Shown here: positions 11,102-19,563 of the stretch, piece after piece | Layout of the letters: each line of letters opens with the position of its first letter | Position numbering within the stretch: position 1 is the stretch's first letter | DNA from: Paenibacillus sp. FSL R5-0517 | GTDB taxonomy: Bacteria > Bacillota > Bacilli > Paenibacillales > Paenibacillaceae | Reading direction: 5' to 3' | DNA: 64,000 nt | NCBI RefSeq assembly: GCF_037974355.1 | Contig: NZ_CP150235.1 | Coordinates: 3,658,001 to 3,722,000 of the forward strand | The notes under the pieces: generated by a model | Seen by the model: only the letters and a program-made list of their open reading frames with translations | Database searches by the model: none | What the model was told of the DNA's origin: nothing | Position numbers and translations under genes: made by a program

Positions 11102-11153
11102 TTAGCATGCTAAGTAATTATTATATTTTTCAATGTCATCTTTAGCAAGCTAG
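11102..11153. promoter_or_regulatory. Two TTAGCATGCTAA-type palindromes, candidate HxlR operators
   Basis: TTAGCATGCTAA (11102-11113) is a perfect palindrome. A near copy, TTAGCAAGCTAG, starts at 11142. The 40-base spacing puts both on the same face of the helix, between the divergent HxlR and monooxygenase genes. Binding by the HxlR protein is inferred. Confidence 0.5.
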
Positions 11154-11223
11154 ACTATTAAATTAATTGTGTATTGTAAATCCACTACTTGCTTATATGG
11201 AATGAATGAAGGAGAAGAATTAT

Positions 11224-12561
11224 ATGCAACAAAATAAGAAGATGCAATTGGCTCTACAGATGGTTTCGGGATACGGCGGTGAATTCAGCGCTTGGAGAGT
11301 GCCTGGCACTGACCCAGCAGCTTATACAAATATAGATAGTTATGTAGAACGGGCGAAGATAGCCGAAAAAGGGAAGTTTCAAATGATTTTTATTGCCGAC
11401 ACTCCTTCATTAACTGTGAACTTAGGCCCTCAGACGCCTGCGTTCCCAATGGATCCAACGTTGGCTCTAATGGCCGTAGCCCGAGAAACGAAACACATTG
11501 GACTTGTTGCTACACTCTCTACGACATTCAACTATCCATACAACATTGCGCGTCAGTTCAAAGCACTGGATGTAATTAGTCAAGGACGTGTAGGGTGGAA
11601 TGCGGTTACAACATCCGACCCCTCAGCTGCTGCAAATTTTGGTGCCAAAGTTGCCAACCGTAAAGAGCGGTATGACAAAGCACATGAAAGTATACAAATT
11701 GTTCAGGCTTTGTGGGGGAGTTGGGAGTCCGATGCTTGGACACTTGATGTAGAGGGAGGGCAATTCGCTGATATGGACAAAATCAAGCCAATAAACCTTC
11801 AAGGTCAATATTATGCATCTCGTGGTCCTTTGCCAATTCCCCCTTCTGCACAAGGCCAACCTGTTATCTTCCAAGCGGGAGGAGGAGGTGAGGGATTAGA
11901 ATTAGCTGGGAGATATGCCTCGGGCGTGTACGCGAATCCCTATGATATCGAATCTGCTCGTGAACAAAGACAAGCGATTCGGCAAAGTGCCGTTCATTTT
12001 GGGCGAGAACCTGATGATATCAAAATGTTTGCTGGTTTTATGTTTTCGCTGGCATCTACCGAAGAAGAAGCCTTGAACCGTCGAAAACAGCTTATGAGCT
12101 TTAATCCTCAGGAGATTCCTAGTCGGGTAAGTTATCTCGGTTCTATGATCGGTTTAGCCTTGTCGGTAAACTCGATAGATATTGATAAACCAGTACCTCC
12201 TGACTTGTTGAAACATGCATATGCTCATCCAATGGACCCAAGATCACCAAAAGCTTTGCAATTACTGCAGCAAGGGCTATCCATTCGCGATGTTCTTGCC
12301 CATGGGGTCATTAATTATCATCCTGTCGTTGCAGGAACACCCACACAAGTTGCTGATTTTTTAGAAGAATGGTTTTTGGCTGAAGCTTGTGACGGCTTTT
12401 CGGTCGTCCCCGATATAGCTTTTGATGGCGTTGCGGATTTTGTAGAGCTGGTTGTGCCTATCTTACAGAAACGTGGTTTGTTTCACACTGAATACGAAGG
12501 AAAAACCCTTCGAGAGAACATGGGCGTTCCATACGAATATGGGATGCGGGTATTGAAATAA
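11224..12561 (+). CDS. FMN-dependent monooxygenase, NtaA/SnaA/DszA family
   Basis: The product belongs to the bacterial-luciferase-like flavin monooxygenases that oxidise compounds such as nitrilotriacetate or organosulfur substrates using reduced flavin supplied by a separate reductase. Family signs are GYGGEFSAWRVPG near the start, IFIADTPSL, ATLSTTFNYPYNIARQFKALD, SQGRVGWNAVTTSDPSAAANFG, and the late segment VAGTPTQVADFLEEWF. Length is 446 residues, normal for the family. An earlier ATG at 11206 overlaps the ribosome-binding site AAGGAG, so the ATG at 11224 is preferred. The next gene encodes a flavin reductase-type nitroreductase, its natural partner. The substrate is not predictable. Confidence 0.92.
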   Translation: MQQNKKMQLALQMVSGYGGEFSAWRVPGTDPAAYTNIDSYVERAKIAEKGKFQMIFIADTPSLTVNLGPQTPAFPMDPTLALMAVARETKHIGLVATLSTTFNYPYNIARQFKALDVISQGRVGWNAVTTSDPSAAANFGAKVANRKERYDKAHESIQIVQALWGSWESDAWTLDVEGGQFADMDKIKPINLQGQYYASRGPLPIPPSAQGQPVIFQAGGGGEGLELAGRYASGVYANPYDIESAREQRQAIRQSAVHFGREPDDIKMFAGFMFSLASTEEEALNRRKQLMSFNPQEIPSRVSYLGSMIGLALSVNSIDIDKPVPPDLLKHAYAHPMDPRSPKALQLLQQGLSIRDVLAHGVINYHPVVAGTPTQVADFLEEWFLAEACDGFSVVPDIAFDGVADFVELVVPILQKRGLFHTEYEGKTLRENMGVPYEYGMRVLK

Positions 12562-12581
12562 ACAAATAAAGGAGAGATTAC

Positions 12582-13322
12582 ATGAATCACACACTTGAGT
12601 TGCTTCATAATCACACATCGTATCGTACGTACACATCGCAACCCTTAGCAGAGGAACAAGTCGATGCGATCTTTAAGGCCGCCAATCAAACTTCATCGTT
12701 CAGTCTTTTGCAGGCCGTGTCCATTGTTCGTATCACTGATCCGGTTCTACGAAAAAAGGTGAGAAAACTTTGTGTTGATCAACCTTATATTGAAGAGGCG
12801 GCAGAGTTTTGGATTTTTTGTGCGGATTTTAACCGAAACCATCAAATTGCTCCGGATGTAGATATCGAATATATTGAATTCCTCTTGATTGGTTCATTCG
12901 ATGCCGGGCTCATGGCACAAAATGCATTAACTGCGGCTGAATCCATGGGACTAGGCGGTGTTTTTATTGGTGCGGTCAGAGCTAATATTGAGGAATTATC
13001 AGACTTGTTGGGCTTACCGAACTATGTGATTCCCTTGGTGGGATTATGCATAGGCAGTCCCACGGGAGATAAACCTGAACTGAAACCTCGTCTGCCTCAA
13101 TCTATGGTTTTACTTGAAAATCAGTATCAGGCACTCGATCAAGATATAATGGCTAGCTATGACGAAACCATGTTGAATTACTATGAGAATCGTCTGGTAA
13201 GAGCTCCTTTCACAGTCAAAAAAGTAACAGGATGGAGTGACCACATTCAGGATCATCTACAAAGAAGTATCCTACCTCAAATGATGGACTATTTGAACAA
13301 ACAAGGATTTGCTAAAAAGTAA
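12582..13322 (+). CDS. NADPH-dependent nitroreductase / flavin reductase (NfsA/FRP type)
   Basis: This 246-residue protein matches the NfsA-Frp family: a short N-terminal HTSYRTYTSQPL containing the FMN-phosphate-binding arginines, SSFSLLQAVSIVRI, the middle segment DAGLMAQNALTAAESMGLGG, and VGLCIGSPTGDKPELKPRLP. It binds FMN and uses NADPH to reduce nitro compounds, quinones or free flavin. The gene follows the luciferase-like monooxygenase by 20 bases with a clean AAAGGAGAG site, so it most likely supplies reduced FMN to that enzyme. Both are probably induced when the neighbouring HxlR repressor is inactivated. Confidence 0.92.
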   Translation: MNHTLELLHNHTSYRTYTSQPLAEEQVDAIFKAANQTSSFSLLQAVSIVRITDPVLRKKVRKLCVDQPYIEEAAEFWIFCADFNRNHQIAPDVDIEYIEFLLIGSFDAGLMAQNALTAAESMGLGGVFIGAVRANIEELSDLLGLPNYVIPLVGLCIGSPTGDKPELKPRLPQSMVLLENQYQALDQDIMASYDETMLNYYENRLVRAPFTVKKVTGWSDHIQDHLQRSILPQMMDYLNKQGFAKK

Positions 13323-13414
13323 CACGGCACACCTTATCAAACAATTAAAATGAAGAACTATGCTATGAGGTAACATGACTCACAAAATGGAATATCAAAA
13401 AGGGGAGCAAAAAA

Positions 13415-14146
13415 ATGAGATTTGGAATAATCGGAGCAGGACCCATTGCATTATCTATTTCGAAAAAGTTGGTAAATAATAATCACGATGTGAAAATTGC
13501 AGATGCTCGTGATATAGAACGGTTGAAAGGGAAACCTATTAACGCAATACCTGTAAAGGTAGAGGATGTCATTTCCAATATTGATGTTCTCATTATATCA
13601 ATTCCTCTTCATGCGCTGCCTAATATTCGTAGTGTAGTTGAAAAAGCGGCGGATGAAGTTATTGTAGTCGACACTTCCAATTACTATCCTCAAATGGGAG
13701 TGAAAATTGATGACATCGAGAATGGGATGGTTGAAAGTGTCTGGGTTACAAAACAATTAGGCAGATCAATTATCAAAGCTTTTAATAATTTGTTAGCCTA
13801 TACTTTAGAACATGAGGGTACACCGGAAGGAAGCAGTCATCGCATTGCGGCAGCTATTGCCGGTGATGATCTTCAGCAAAAGCAAACAATTATGAGCATA
13901 GTCAGTGAATTAGGTTTCGATACAGTGGATAGCGGGAGTTTAAATGATTCATGGAGACAGCAGCCAGGAACACCAGCATATTGCACAGAACTAACCCAAG
14001 AGGAATTAAGTGAAGCACTTCAAAAGGCCAAAAAAGAACAAGCCCCATTTCTGCGGGACAAAGTTATGGAGAAGCTGATCGCGGCTTCTGGTGGATATTC
14101 GCATAAAGAAATCGTCAACCTAAATAGAGAAATGTATAATTCCTAA
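13415..14146 (+). CDS. NAD(P)-binding F420-dependent-oxidoreductase-like reductase
   Basis: The 243-residue product begins with a Rossmann motif, GIIGAGPIALSISKKL, followed by VLIISIPLHALPNI and VVDTSNYYPQMG, the pattern of the F420_oxidored/NADP-reductase domain. The C-terminal half contains GRSIIKAFNNLLAYTL, also typical. Known relatives reduce small carbonyl or imine substrates or shuttle hydride between nicotinamide and a deazaflavin. F420 use is not implied here. The gene lies 92 bases after the nitroreductase with its own GGGGAGC site and no terminator between, so co-transcription is plausible. The hairpin just after it ends the unit. Confidence 0.8.
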   Translation: MRFGIIGAGPIALSISKKLVNNNHDVKIADARDIERLKGKPINAIPVKVEDVISNIDVLIISIPLHALPNIRSVVEKAADEVIVVDTSNYYPQMGVKIDDIENGMVESVWVTKQLGRSIIKAFNNLLAYTLEHEGTPEGSSHRIAAAIAGDDLQQKQTIMSIVSELGFDTVDSGSLNDSWRQQPGTPAYCTELTQEELSEALQKAKKEQAPFLRDKVMEKLIAASGGYSHKEIVNLNREMYNS

Positions 14147-14177
14147 ATCAATAACTCGGATACTAATATAGAAGAAG

Positions 14178-14220
14178 CGGCAGATGAGGACACGCAATAA
14201 TGTCTATCTGTCGTTTTTTT
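14178..14220 (+). terminator. Probable terminator of the monooxygenase operon
   Basis: An imperfect stem (CGGCAGATGAGGAC with GTCTATCTGTCG) is followed by seven T, 31 bases after the reductase gene. Confidence 0.7.
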
Positions 14221-14382
14221 GAAATTTTGGGTCACATGCAGTACGGTTCCCAGAGAGATATTTGCTAGAAATGATGTCCTTAGCACCTGGGTGTTTGACT
14301 TGAAAGTGAATTGACTCCTAAAATAACGTCGTGATACATTTAGTTTGCTTAATATTAATCAGTTTAAAGGGAGGGATCATAT

Positions 14383-14841
14383 ATGACAGATGCAGTAGAC
14401 TGTGACATTCGACAGTCTTTAGATCGGATTTCCTCCCAAATGCGTCGTAATTATAGTGAATCACTGCGGGAACTTAATCTTTATGTAGGGCAGGATAATT
14501 TGCTCTATCGTCTGTGGACAGGTGACGGCGTAACACAGATGCAGCTATGTGAACACTTAAAATGTGAGCCTCCAACAGTAACAAATATGGTTAAATCACT
14601 GGAGCATAATGGATTTATATATCGCAAACGGGATGTACAAGATGCGCGAGTCATGCGTATTTATCTGACCGAAAAAGGGAAAGAATTAGAGCAACCAGTC
14701 AATAAAAAATGGAGGGAGCAACAAGCAAAATTGCTTCACTCCATTTCTGAGGAAGAACGTCTGATCTTAAGAAAGCTAATGCACCAAATGGAGAGGAATA
14801 TAATACGACCGGGGATCGGTTGCAGTTTTGCTGAAATGTAA
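14383..14841 (+). CDS. MarR-family transcriptional regulator
   Basis: The 152-residue protein has the MarR winged helix: QMQLCEHLKCEPPTVTNMVKSLE (written here across helix 3 and the recognition helix) followed by the wing GFIYRKRDVQDARVMRIYLT, containing the family Asp-x-Arg pair DAR. The N-terminal QMRRNYSESLRELNLY and the C-terminal helix form the dimer domain. GGGAGGG lies seven bases before the start. It stands alone, with a terminator before it and a terminator-like repeat after it, so its targets cannot be read directly; the preceding oxidoreductase gene is the closest candidate. Many MarR proteins respond to phenolics or oxidants. Confidence 0.93.
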   Translation: MTDAVDCDIRQSLDRISSQMRRNYSESLRELNLYVGQDNLLYRLWTGDGVTQMQLCEHLKCEPPTVTNMVKSLEHNGFIYRKRDVQDARVMRIYLTEKGKELEQPVNKKWREQQAKLLHSISEEERLILRKLMHQMERNIIRPGIGCSFAEM

Positions 14842-14882
14842 TCAACTGAGCGAAGATACTCGGCAGCACTGACCGAATGTCG

Positions 14883-14980
14883 CGAGACGAGAACATGTTT
14901 CCACTTAAGTCGCTAATTTAGCGGCTTTTTTATTTTATCTGTACCGATTACCGGAATGGACAAGAGCATATTTAAATCCC
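14883..14980 (+). repeat. Dispersed intergenic repeat, copy 1, with internal terminator hairpin
   Basis: This copy contains GAGAACATGTTTCC, then the hairpin GTCGCTAATTTAGCGGC plus six T (14909-14931), then TACCGATTACCG and ATGGACAAGAGCAT. The same order occurs near 15.85 and 32.6 kb. Here it probably also terminates the MarR transcript. Confidence 0.7.
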
Positions 14981-15129
14981 TTAATTTGCTTGATGTCTTG
15001 GATTCTAAAACTCTTAAAATTCTCAGTTTAATGGGCAGGTTAGTTTTAAATTTAACGGGATTATATTTTTGAATTTGAATAGTACCTATGCTATCATTTA
15101 CACAAATATTTATAAGAGGAGTGCTTACT

Positions 15130-15666
15130 TTGAGAAGCGTCAACATACATATTAGGGATATTTCCGTCGATGATGCTGCTGGACTACTCCAGTTGCAGAA
15201 AGAAAACCGTGATTTTTTTGAAATCTACGCACCGATACGCACCGACGATTTCTATACGATAGAAGGACAGCTTAAGTATATTCAAAAGCAGGTCGAAGCT
15301 AGAAAAAATGACCAAGCATATAATTTTGGAATCTTCACAAACACCGATAATATGTTAGTGGGGACGGTAAGCCTTTTCCACGTGATGCGGGGCCCACTTC
15401 AAAGTGCATACATCGGATACGACTTAGATCAAAAAAGTAACGGTAGAGGCTACACAACTGAGGCTGTTCGGTTAGTCGTTGACTATGGCTTCAATAAATT
15501 AAAATTACATAGAATTGAAGCAGGGGCAATGACGCATAATATCGCCTCAATTCGAGTGCTTGAGAAGGTTGGTTTTCAAAAAGAAGGTATTGCTCGACAG
15601 AATGTTCATATTAATGGAAAATGGGAGGATCATCAGATACTCGCGATTCTTAATCCATACAGTTAG
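15130..15666 (+). CDS. GNAT-family N-acetyltransferase (RimJ/RimL type)
   Basis: The protein moves an acetyl group from acetyl-CoA to an amino group. The region YIGYDLDQKSNGRGYTTEA contains the R/Q-x-x-G-x-G/A acetyl-CoA loop as KSNGRGY. It is followed by LHRIEAGAMTHNIASIRVLEKVGFQKEG, in which the N-x-x-S-x-x-x-x-E-K-x-G-F signature marks RimJ/RimL relatives. The start is taken as TTG at 15130 (AAGAGG nine bases upstream, giving MRSVNIHIRDIS); an in-frame ATG at 15088 lacks a site. At 178 residues it is normal for ribosomal-protein or small-molecule acetyltransferases. A hairpin with T-tract follows, so it is a single-gene unit. Confidence 0.88.
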   Translation: MRSVNIHIRDISVDDAAGLLQLQKENRDFFEIYAPIRTDDFYTIEGQLKYIQKQVEARKNDQAYNFGIFTNTDNMLVGTVSLFHVMRGPLQSAYIGYDLDQKSNGRGYTTEAVRLVVDYGFNKLKLHRIEAGAMTHNIASIRVLEKVGFQKEGIARQNVHINGKWEDHQILAILNPYS

Positions 15667-15756
15667 TTCTTTAGAATATGAGTAGTACTGCCTCCATATA
15701 ACTTTACGTTATAGAGTATAGTAAGACGGGAAACGTTAGCTCAATAATATGAAAAA

Positions 15757-15788
15757 AGCAGCTGATCAATGTGATTGGCTGCTTTTTA
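15757..15788 (+). terminator. Terminator after the acetyltransferase gene
   Basis: The stem AGCAGCTGATCA pairs with TGATTGGCTGCT (two mismatched positions) and is followed by five T. Confidence 0.75.
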
Positions 15789-15850
15789 TTTTAACTATCG
15801 AGCAGGATCATTCAATGACTAAAAGGAAATAAATCAACGAAACAAGTGTC

Positions 15851-15984
15851 GAGGGACAAGAACATGATCCCATTGAATTGAAGTCGCTATTTTAGCGGCT
15901 TTTTTATGTTATCGGTAGAAGTTCTTGCCCCGAATCAAAGACAAGAACTTCTACCGATTACCGAAATGGACAAGAATATATTCC
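15851..15984 (+). repeat. Dispersed intergenic repeat, copy 2 (longest copy)
   Basis: It contains GGGACAAGAACATGATCCC, the hairpin GTCGCTATTTTAGCGGC plus six T (15883-15905), an extra inverted repeat, then ACCGATTACCG and ATGGACAAGAATAT. It shares all blocks with copies 1 and 3 but is the only copy with the long inner inverted repeat. Confidence 0.75.
15911..15958. repeat. Perfect 17-base inverted repeat inside repeat copy 2
   Basis: The arm ATCGGTAGAAGTTCTTG (15911-15927) is exactly complementary to CAAGAACTTCTACCGAT (15942-15958) across a 14-base loop. No T-tract follows, so it is not a standard terminator. The small open frame that overlaps it (15925-16107) has no ribosome-binding site. 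Confidence 0.85.
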
Positions 15985-16328
15985 TTTTTCCGATTAGGTG
16001 AATATCTATGTGGTCAGGAGAGCCTAACTTCGGCAAGCGCTTCCCTACGAAGTCATCTCATTGCGTTGGCACTTAAGGACCCGTTTGCATTGGGGAAAAT
16101 CGATTAATTAAAAGATATAAACAAAAATTTAATAGCGATTACTTCCGGGGATGAGAGAATAATCACTATGTATATTTGCGTATTTTTTTAATTTTTGTCC
16201 TCCACATGTGTACAAAGAATAAAAATGATGCTACATTGAAATTAGTAAAATCCCATTAACAACAAGGTTTTTTTGCATAATGACATGTCTCCTGTAAAAG
16301 GACAAACGTATATTAAGGAGGGAATCGA
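15985..16328. other. Intergenic region upstream of kbl
   Basis: This 344-base AT-rich stretch contains no convincing gene or riboswitch. I looked for glycine-riboswitch and T-box landmarks because of the downstream gene and found none. The only clear signal is the ribosome-binding site AAGGAGGG just before kbl. Confidence 0.5.
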
Positions 16329-17519
16329 ATGTCAAGTCAAGCATTGGACCAATTTTTAAGTTCGAACATCGAAGATATAAAGAATAAAGGTCTATATAAC
16401 TCCATCGATACACTGCAGGGTGCAAATGGTCCTGTTATTCGTATTGACGAAAAGTCCCTAATCAATTTGTCTTCTAATAACTATCTAGGCTTGGCAACAG
16501 ATTACCGACTGATTGATGCTTCTGTTAAGGCGGCGCAGACATACGGGGCAGGAGCAGGGGCTGTGAGAACAATTAATGGTACGATGGATCTTCATATTGA
16601 GCTGGAAGAAAAACTGGCCCGTTTCAAACAAACGGAAGCCGTTATCGTGTATCAATCTGGATTTAACTGCAATATGGCTGCGATATCCGCGGTAATGGAC
16701 CAACATGATGCGATTTTATCAGATGAGCTGAACCACGCTTCCATTATTGATGGCTGCCGCTTGTCGAGAGCCAAGGTAATTCGCTTTAAGCATTCGGATA
16801 TGAATGATTTAAGACGGCTGGCGAAAGAGACCAAGGAATCCGGTCAGTACCATAAAATTATGGTCATCACCGACGGGGTTTTCTCCATGGATGGTGATAT
16901 AGCAAAGCTGCCCGAAATTGTGAAAATAGCAGAAGAATTCGATCTGATTACTTATGTGGATGATGCCCACGGTTCGGGCGTTCTCGGAGCAGGTGCAGGA
17001 ACCGTGAAGCATTTTGGATTGTCCGACCGTATCGACTTTCAAATTGGTACTCTTTCCAAGGCAATTGGCGTTGTCGGCGGTTATGTGGCGGGAAAAAAAC
17101 AACTGATCGAATGGTTGAAGCTGAGAAGCCGCCCGTTTCTGTTCTCCACATCTCTACCTCCGGCTGCAATCGCTTCCTGTAGCGCTTCGATCGACATTTT
17201 GATGAATGACAAGGAGCTGATTGAAAAGCTGTGGGAGAACGGCAATCATTTGAAAAATGGCTTGAGCAGGCTTGGATATAATGTAGGTCAAAGTGAAACA
17301 CCGATCACCCCTTGTATCATTGGTGATGAATTAACCGCCCAAGAGTTCAGCAAACGACTCTATGAAGAAGGCGTGTACGCTAAGGCCATCGTGTTTCCGA
17401 CAGTCCCGAAGGGAACCGGAAGAATACGCAACATGCCGACAGCAGCCCATACTAAGGAGATGCTCGAACAGGTGATCTCCGTTTATGAGAAAGTTGGCAC
17501 AGAAATGAAGCTGATTTAG
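16329..17519 (+). CDS. kbl: Glycine C-acetyltransferase (2-amino-3-ketobutyrate CoA ligase)
   Basis: Kbl cleaves 2-amino-3-ketobutyrate with CoA to give glycine and acetyl-CoA, the second step of threonine breakdown. The 396-residue protein is of normal length for this PLP alpha-oxoamine synthase family. Motifs are [12 protein letters not shown] at the N-terminus, the PLP-stacking region [34 protein letters not shown] with the PLP-binding Asp, and GTLSKAIG with the Schiff-base Lys at residue 244, the same number as in E. coli Kbl. AAGGAGGG lies seven bases before the ATG. The next gene is the matching threonine dehydrogenase, 37 bases away, which separates Kbl from the related BioF and HemA enzymes. 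Confidence 0.96.
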   Translation: MSSQALDQFLSSNIEDIKNKGLYNSIDTLQGANGPVIRIDEKSLINLSSNNYLGLATDYRLIDASVKAAQTYGAGAGAVRTINGTMDLHIELEEKLARFKQTEAVIVYQSGFNCNMAAISAVMDQHDAILSDELNHASIIDGCRLSRAKVIRFKHSDMNDLRRLAKETKESGQYHKIMVITDGVFSMDGDIAKLPEIVKIAEEFDLITYVDDAHGSGVLGAGAGTVKHFGLSDRIDFQIGTLSKAIGVVGGYVAGKKQLIEWLKLRSRPFLFSTSLPPAAIASCSASIDILMNDKELIEKLWENGNHLKNGLSRLGYNVGQSETPITPCIIGDELTAQEFSKRLYEEGVYAKAIVFPTVPKGTGRIRNMPTAAHTKEMLEQVISVYEKVGTEMKLI

Positions 17520-17556
17520 CTACATTCGCGGGAGACTATTTCGGGAGGAATGTCTT

Positions 17557-18516
17557 ATGAAGAAGATATTGGTGACCGGAGCACTGGGCCAGATCGGTTC
17601 TGAGTTAGTTGTTAAATTACGTGAGATTTATGGTGCGGATCACGTTGTTGCTACGGATCTCAGGTCATCATCCCACGAGATCACCCGATCCGGGCCATTC
17701 GAACTGCTGGATGTGACAAATGATAAAGCGATGTTTGAAATCGCCAAGCGGTACGAAGTAGATACCGTCATGCATTTGGCTGCGCTACTCTCGGCTACGG
17801 CAGAGGAGAAGCCCCTGCTTGCCTGGAATTTGAATATGGGCGGATTGATGAATGCACTTGAAATATCCAGGGAGCTCAGTTGCCAATTTTTCACTCCGAG
17901 CTCCATTGGATCTTTTGGCCCTTCGACTCCGAAAGATAATACCCCGCAGGATACGATCCAGAGGCCTAATACGATGTACGGCGTGAACAAGGTGTCCGGC
18001 GAACTGCTTTGTGATTATTATTTTCACAAATATGGTCTTGATACCAGGGGACTGCGATTCCCGGGTTTGATATCTTATATGACGCCTCCCGGCGGAGGAA
18101 CGACGGATTATGCAGTGGAAATTTACTATGCAGCTGTGACGAGTGGTCGGTATACATCTTATATCGCCAAAGACTCAAATATGGACATGATGTATATGCC
18201 GGATGCGCTGAACGCCATCATTGATTTAATGGAAGCGGATTCATCCCATTTGATACATCGAAACTCATTTAATGTCACCGCAATGAGCGTCGATCCAGAA
18301 GCGATCGCTGCCGCGATTCGGGAAGAGATTCCCGGATTCATCCTGGATTATGACGTTGATCCGAAGAGACAGGCGATAGCTGATGGCTGGCCGCATTCCA
18401 TTGATGCGACAGCTGCGAAAACAGAATGGGGATTTCATGCCCGCTACGACTTGAAGACCATGACGAAAGATATGCTATCACAGTTAAGTGAGAGACAAAT
18501 GCTTCGCAAAGCTTAA
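17557..18516 (+). CDS. tdh: L-threonine 3-dehydrogenase, SDR/epimerase-like type
   Basis: This NAD-dependent enzyme oxidises L-threonine to 2-amino-3-ketobutyrate, the substrate of the upstream Kbl. It belongs to the extended SDR (UDP-galactose-epimerase-like) type, not the zinc alcohol-dehydrogenase type. The Rossmann motif is VTGALGQIGSEL, VMHLAALLSA follows, and the catalytic pair is Y141/K145 in MYGVNKVSGE. Ser residues at FTPSSIGSFGPSTP complete the active site. RFPGLISY and the 319-residue length also fit this group. The kbl-tdh order and the 37-base gap support an operon for converting threonine to glycine. Confidence 0.93.
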   Translation: MKKILVTGALGQIGSELVVKLREIYGADHVVATDLRSSSHEITRSGPFELLDVTNDKAMFEIAKRYEVDTVMHLAALLSATAEEKPLLAWNLNMGGLMNALEISRELSCQFFTPSSIGSFGPSTPKDNTPQDTIQRPNTMYGVNKVSGELLCDYYFHKYGLDTRGLRFPGLISYMTPPGGGTTDYAVEIYYAAVTSGRYTSYIAKDSNMDMMYMPDALNAIIDLMEADSSHLIHRNSFNVTAMSVDPEAIAAAIREEIPGFILDYDVDPKRQAIADGWPHSIDATAAKTEWGFHARYDLKTMTKDMLSQLSERQMLRKA

Positions 18517-18694
18517 TGTTATTGTAAACTTACAGTACAGAGCGAGTAGAAATAAGGCTGGGTTGAAGGAACAGAACATGTTGATTACGAAATTTATCAT
18601 TTCCATTAGGCCAACGGGCAGGATAGTGGTAAAGCGAAGAACGGAGATGTTTTGATTTATCTTCAAGCGTACAATATTATTTTTTAAAAGTGTA

Positions 18695-18739
18695 ATCACA
18701 GAAAAGGAGCCATCATTCGAGGGGCTCCTTTTCTGTGAT
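18695..18739. terminator. Perfect 17-bp hairpin between convergent tdh and tetR
   Basis: ATCACAGAAAAGGAGCC (18695-18711) is perfectly complementary to GGCTCCTTTTCTGTGAT (18723-18739). It lies between two converging genes and could end transcription from both sides, although no long T-tract follows on either strand. Confidence 0.65.
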
Positions 18740-18769
18740 ATCTACCCAGCTACTGTTCGCAAGCATTTA

Positions 18770-19366
18770 TCACTCATCATCTATTGGAATACCTGCGGCT
18801 TTTAAGTGTCCATGAGTGAGAATTTTTCCGAATTGAGAAGCAAGTTCACTTGGAGTATAAGAAAAATCATTTTTAACCCACCATATTACAATGCCCATAA
18901 AAGTAGATGCGATATATTGAAGTAATAATTCCTTTGAAATCTGAAGGGGCATATTATCCAAGCCATCTTCCACTGTATTTTTTATAATTTCCTCCATCTT
19001 TGATTGAAACCCATAAATTCTATTCTCATCAAGTAACAATGCTTTATAAAAGGGAATATTGCCTTTAATTTTCTCCAGTATGGTTTGCATTAGTTGTTCA
19101 AGCATAAAGCCGCTTATAGGAGATTTGCTGCTCGAACAAAGATTGAGTGTACTCTTTAGTTCTTCTAATAATTCGTCCATAGATACGTTTAACAAATCGG
19201 GTTTGTTCTGATAATGAAGGTAAAAGGTATTTCGGTTAATCATCGCCTTATCGGCTATATCTTGAATCGTAATTCCTTCGTACCCTTTTTCATTAAGAAG
19301 TTCTATAAACGCCTTTTTTATCGAATGTTTGGAGCGAAGGATACGCAAATCGATTTTTTTGCTCAT
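18770..19366 (-). CDS. TetR-family transcriptional regulator
   Basis: The 198-residue protein has an N-terminal TetR helix-turn-helix: KKAFIELLNEKGYEGITIQD, then DKAMINRNTFYLHYQNK with the typical recognition helix. The C-terminal part (LLQYIASTFMGIVIWWVKND) matches the TetR_C_8/DhaS-type ligand domain. It is divergent from the SDR-NmrA-FrnE gene set, from which it is separated by 197 bases containing two inverted repeats. It probably represses that operon and itself. The ligand is unknown; the target genes suggest an electrophile or redox stress signal. Confidence 0.92.
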   Translation of the reverse strand: MSKKIDLRILRSKHSIKKAFIELLNEKGYEGITIQDIADKAMINRNTFYLHYQNKPDLLNVSMDELLEELKSTLNLCSSSKSPISGFMLEQLMQTILEKIKGNIPFYKALLLDENRIYGFQSKMEEIIKNTVEDGLDNMPLQISKELLLQYIASTFMGIVIWWVKNDFSYTPSELASQFGKILTHGHLKAAGIPIDDE

Positions 19367-19471
19367 TATGGCTCATTCCCTTAACTTTTTTTGTTAGATA
19401 TACGACATTTAAGTTGAAACTGTATTTTATCTCTCAAAATCAAAATTATTAAACATTGAATGCTGACCTTT

Positions 19472-19539
19472 TATTTATCATAATAAACAAAAGATAAATA
19501 TACAACACATTGACCATTATTTATCTGGTTGATAATTAA
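19472..19539. promoter_or_regulatory. Two inverted repeats, candidate TetR operators
   Basis: Site 1 has arms TATTTATC (19472-19479) and GATAAATA (19493-19500). Site 2 has TTATTTATC (19517-19525) and GATAATTAA (19531-19539) with one mismatch. Both share the half-site TTATC and lie between the divergent tetR and SDR genes; site 2 is next to the SDR ribosome-binding site. Confidence 0.5.
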
Positions 19540-19563
19540 CTTTAACTAAAGGAGAGATTTTAG

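Noticed and set aside
11206..11223. Upstream ATG of the flavin monooxygenase
   Set aside because: The AAGGAG ribosome-binding site lies inside this extension, so the ATG at 11224 is the start.
15925..16107. 60-codon plus-strand frame after the acetyltransferase
   Set aside because: It begins inside the inverted repeat of repeat copy 2 and has no ribosome-binding site.
16108..16328. Possible glycine riboswitch or T-box before kbl
   Set aside because: The conserved cores of these RNAs could not be found in the AT-rich leader.
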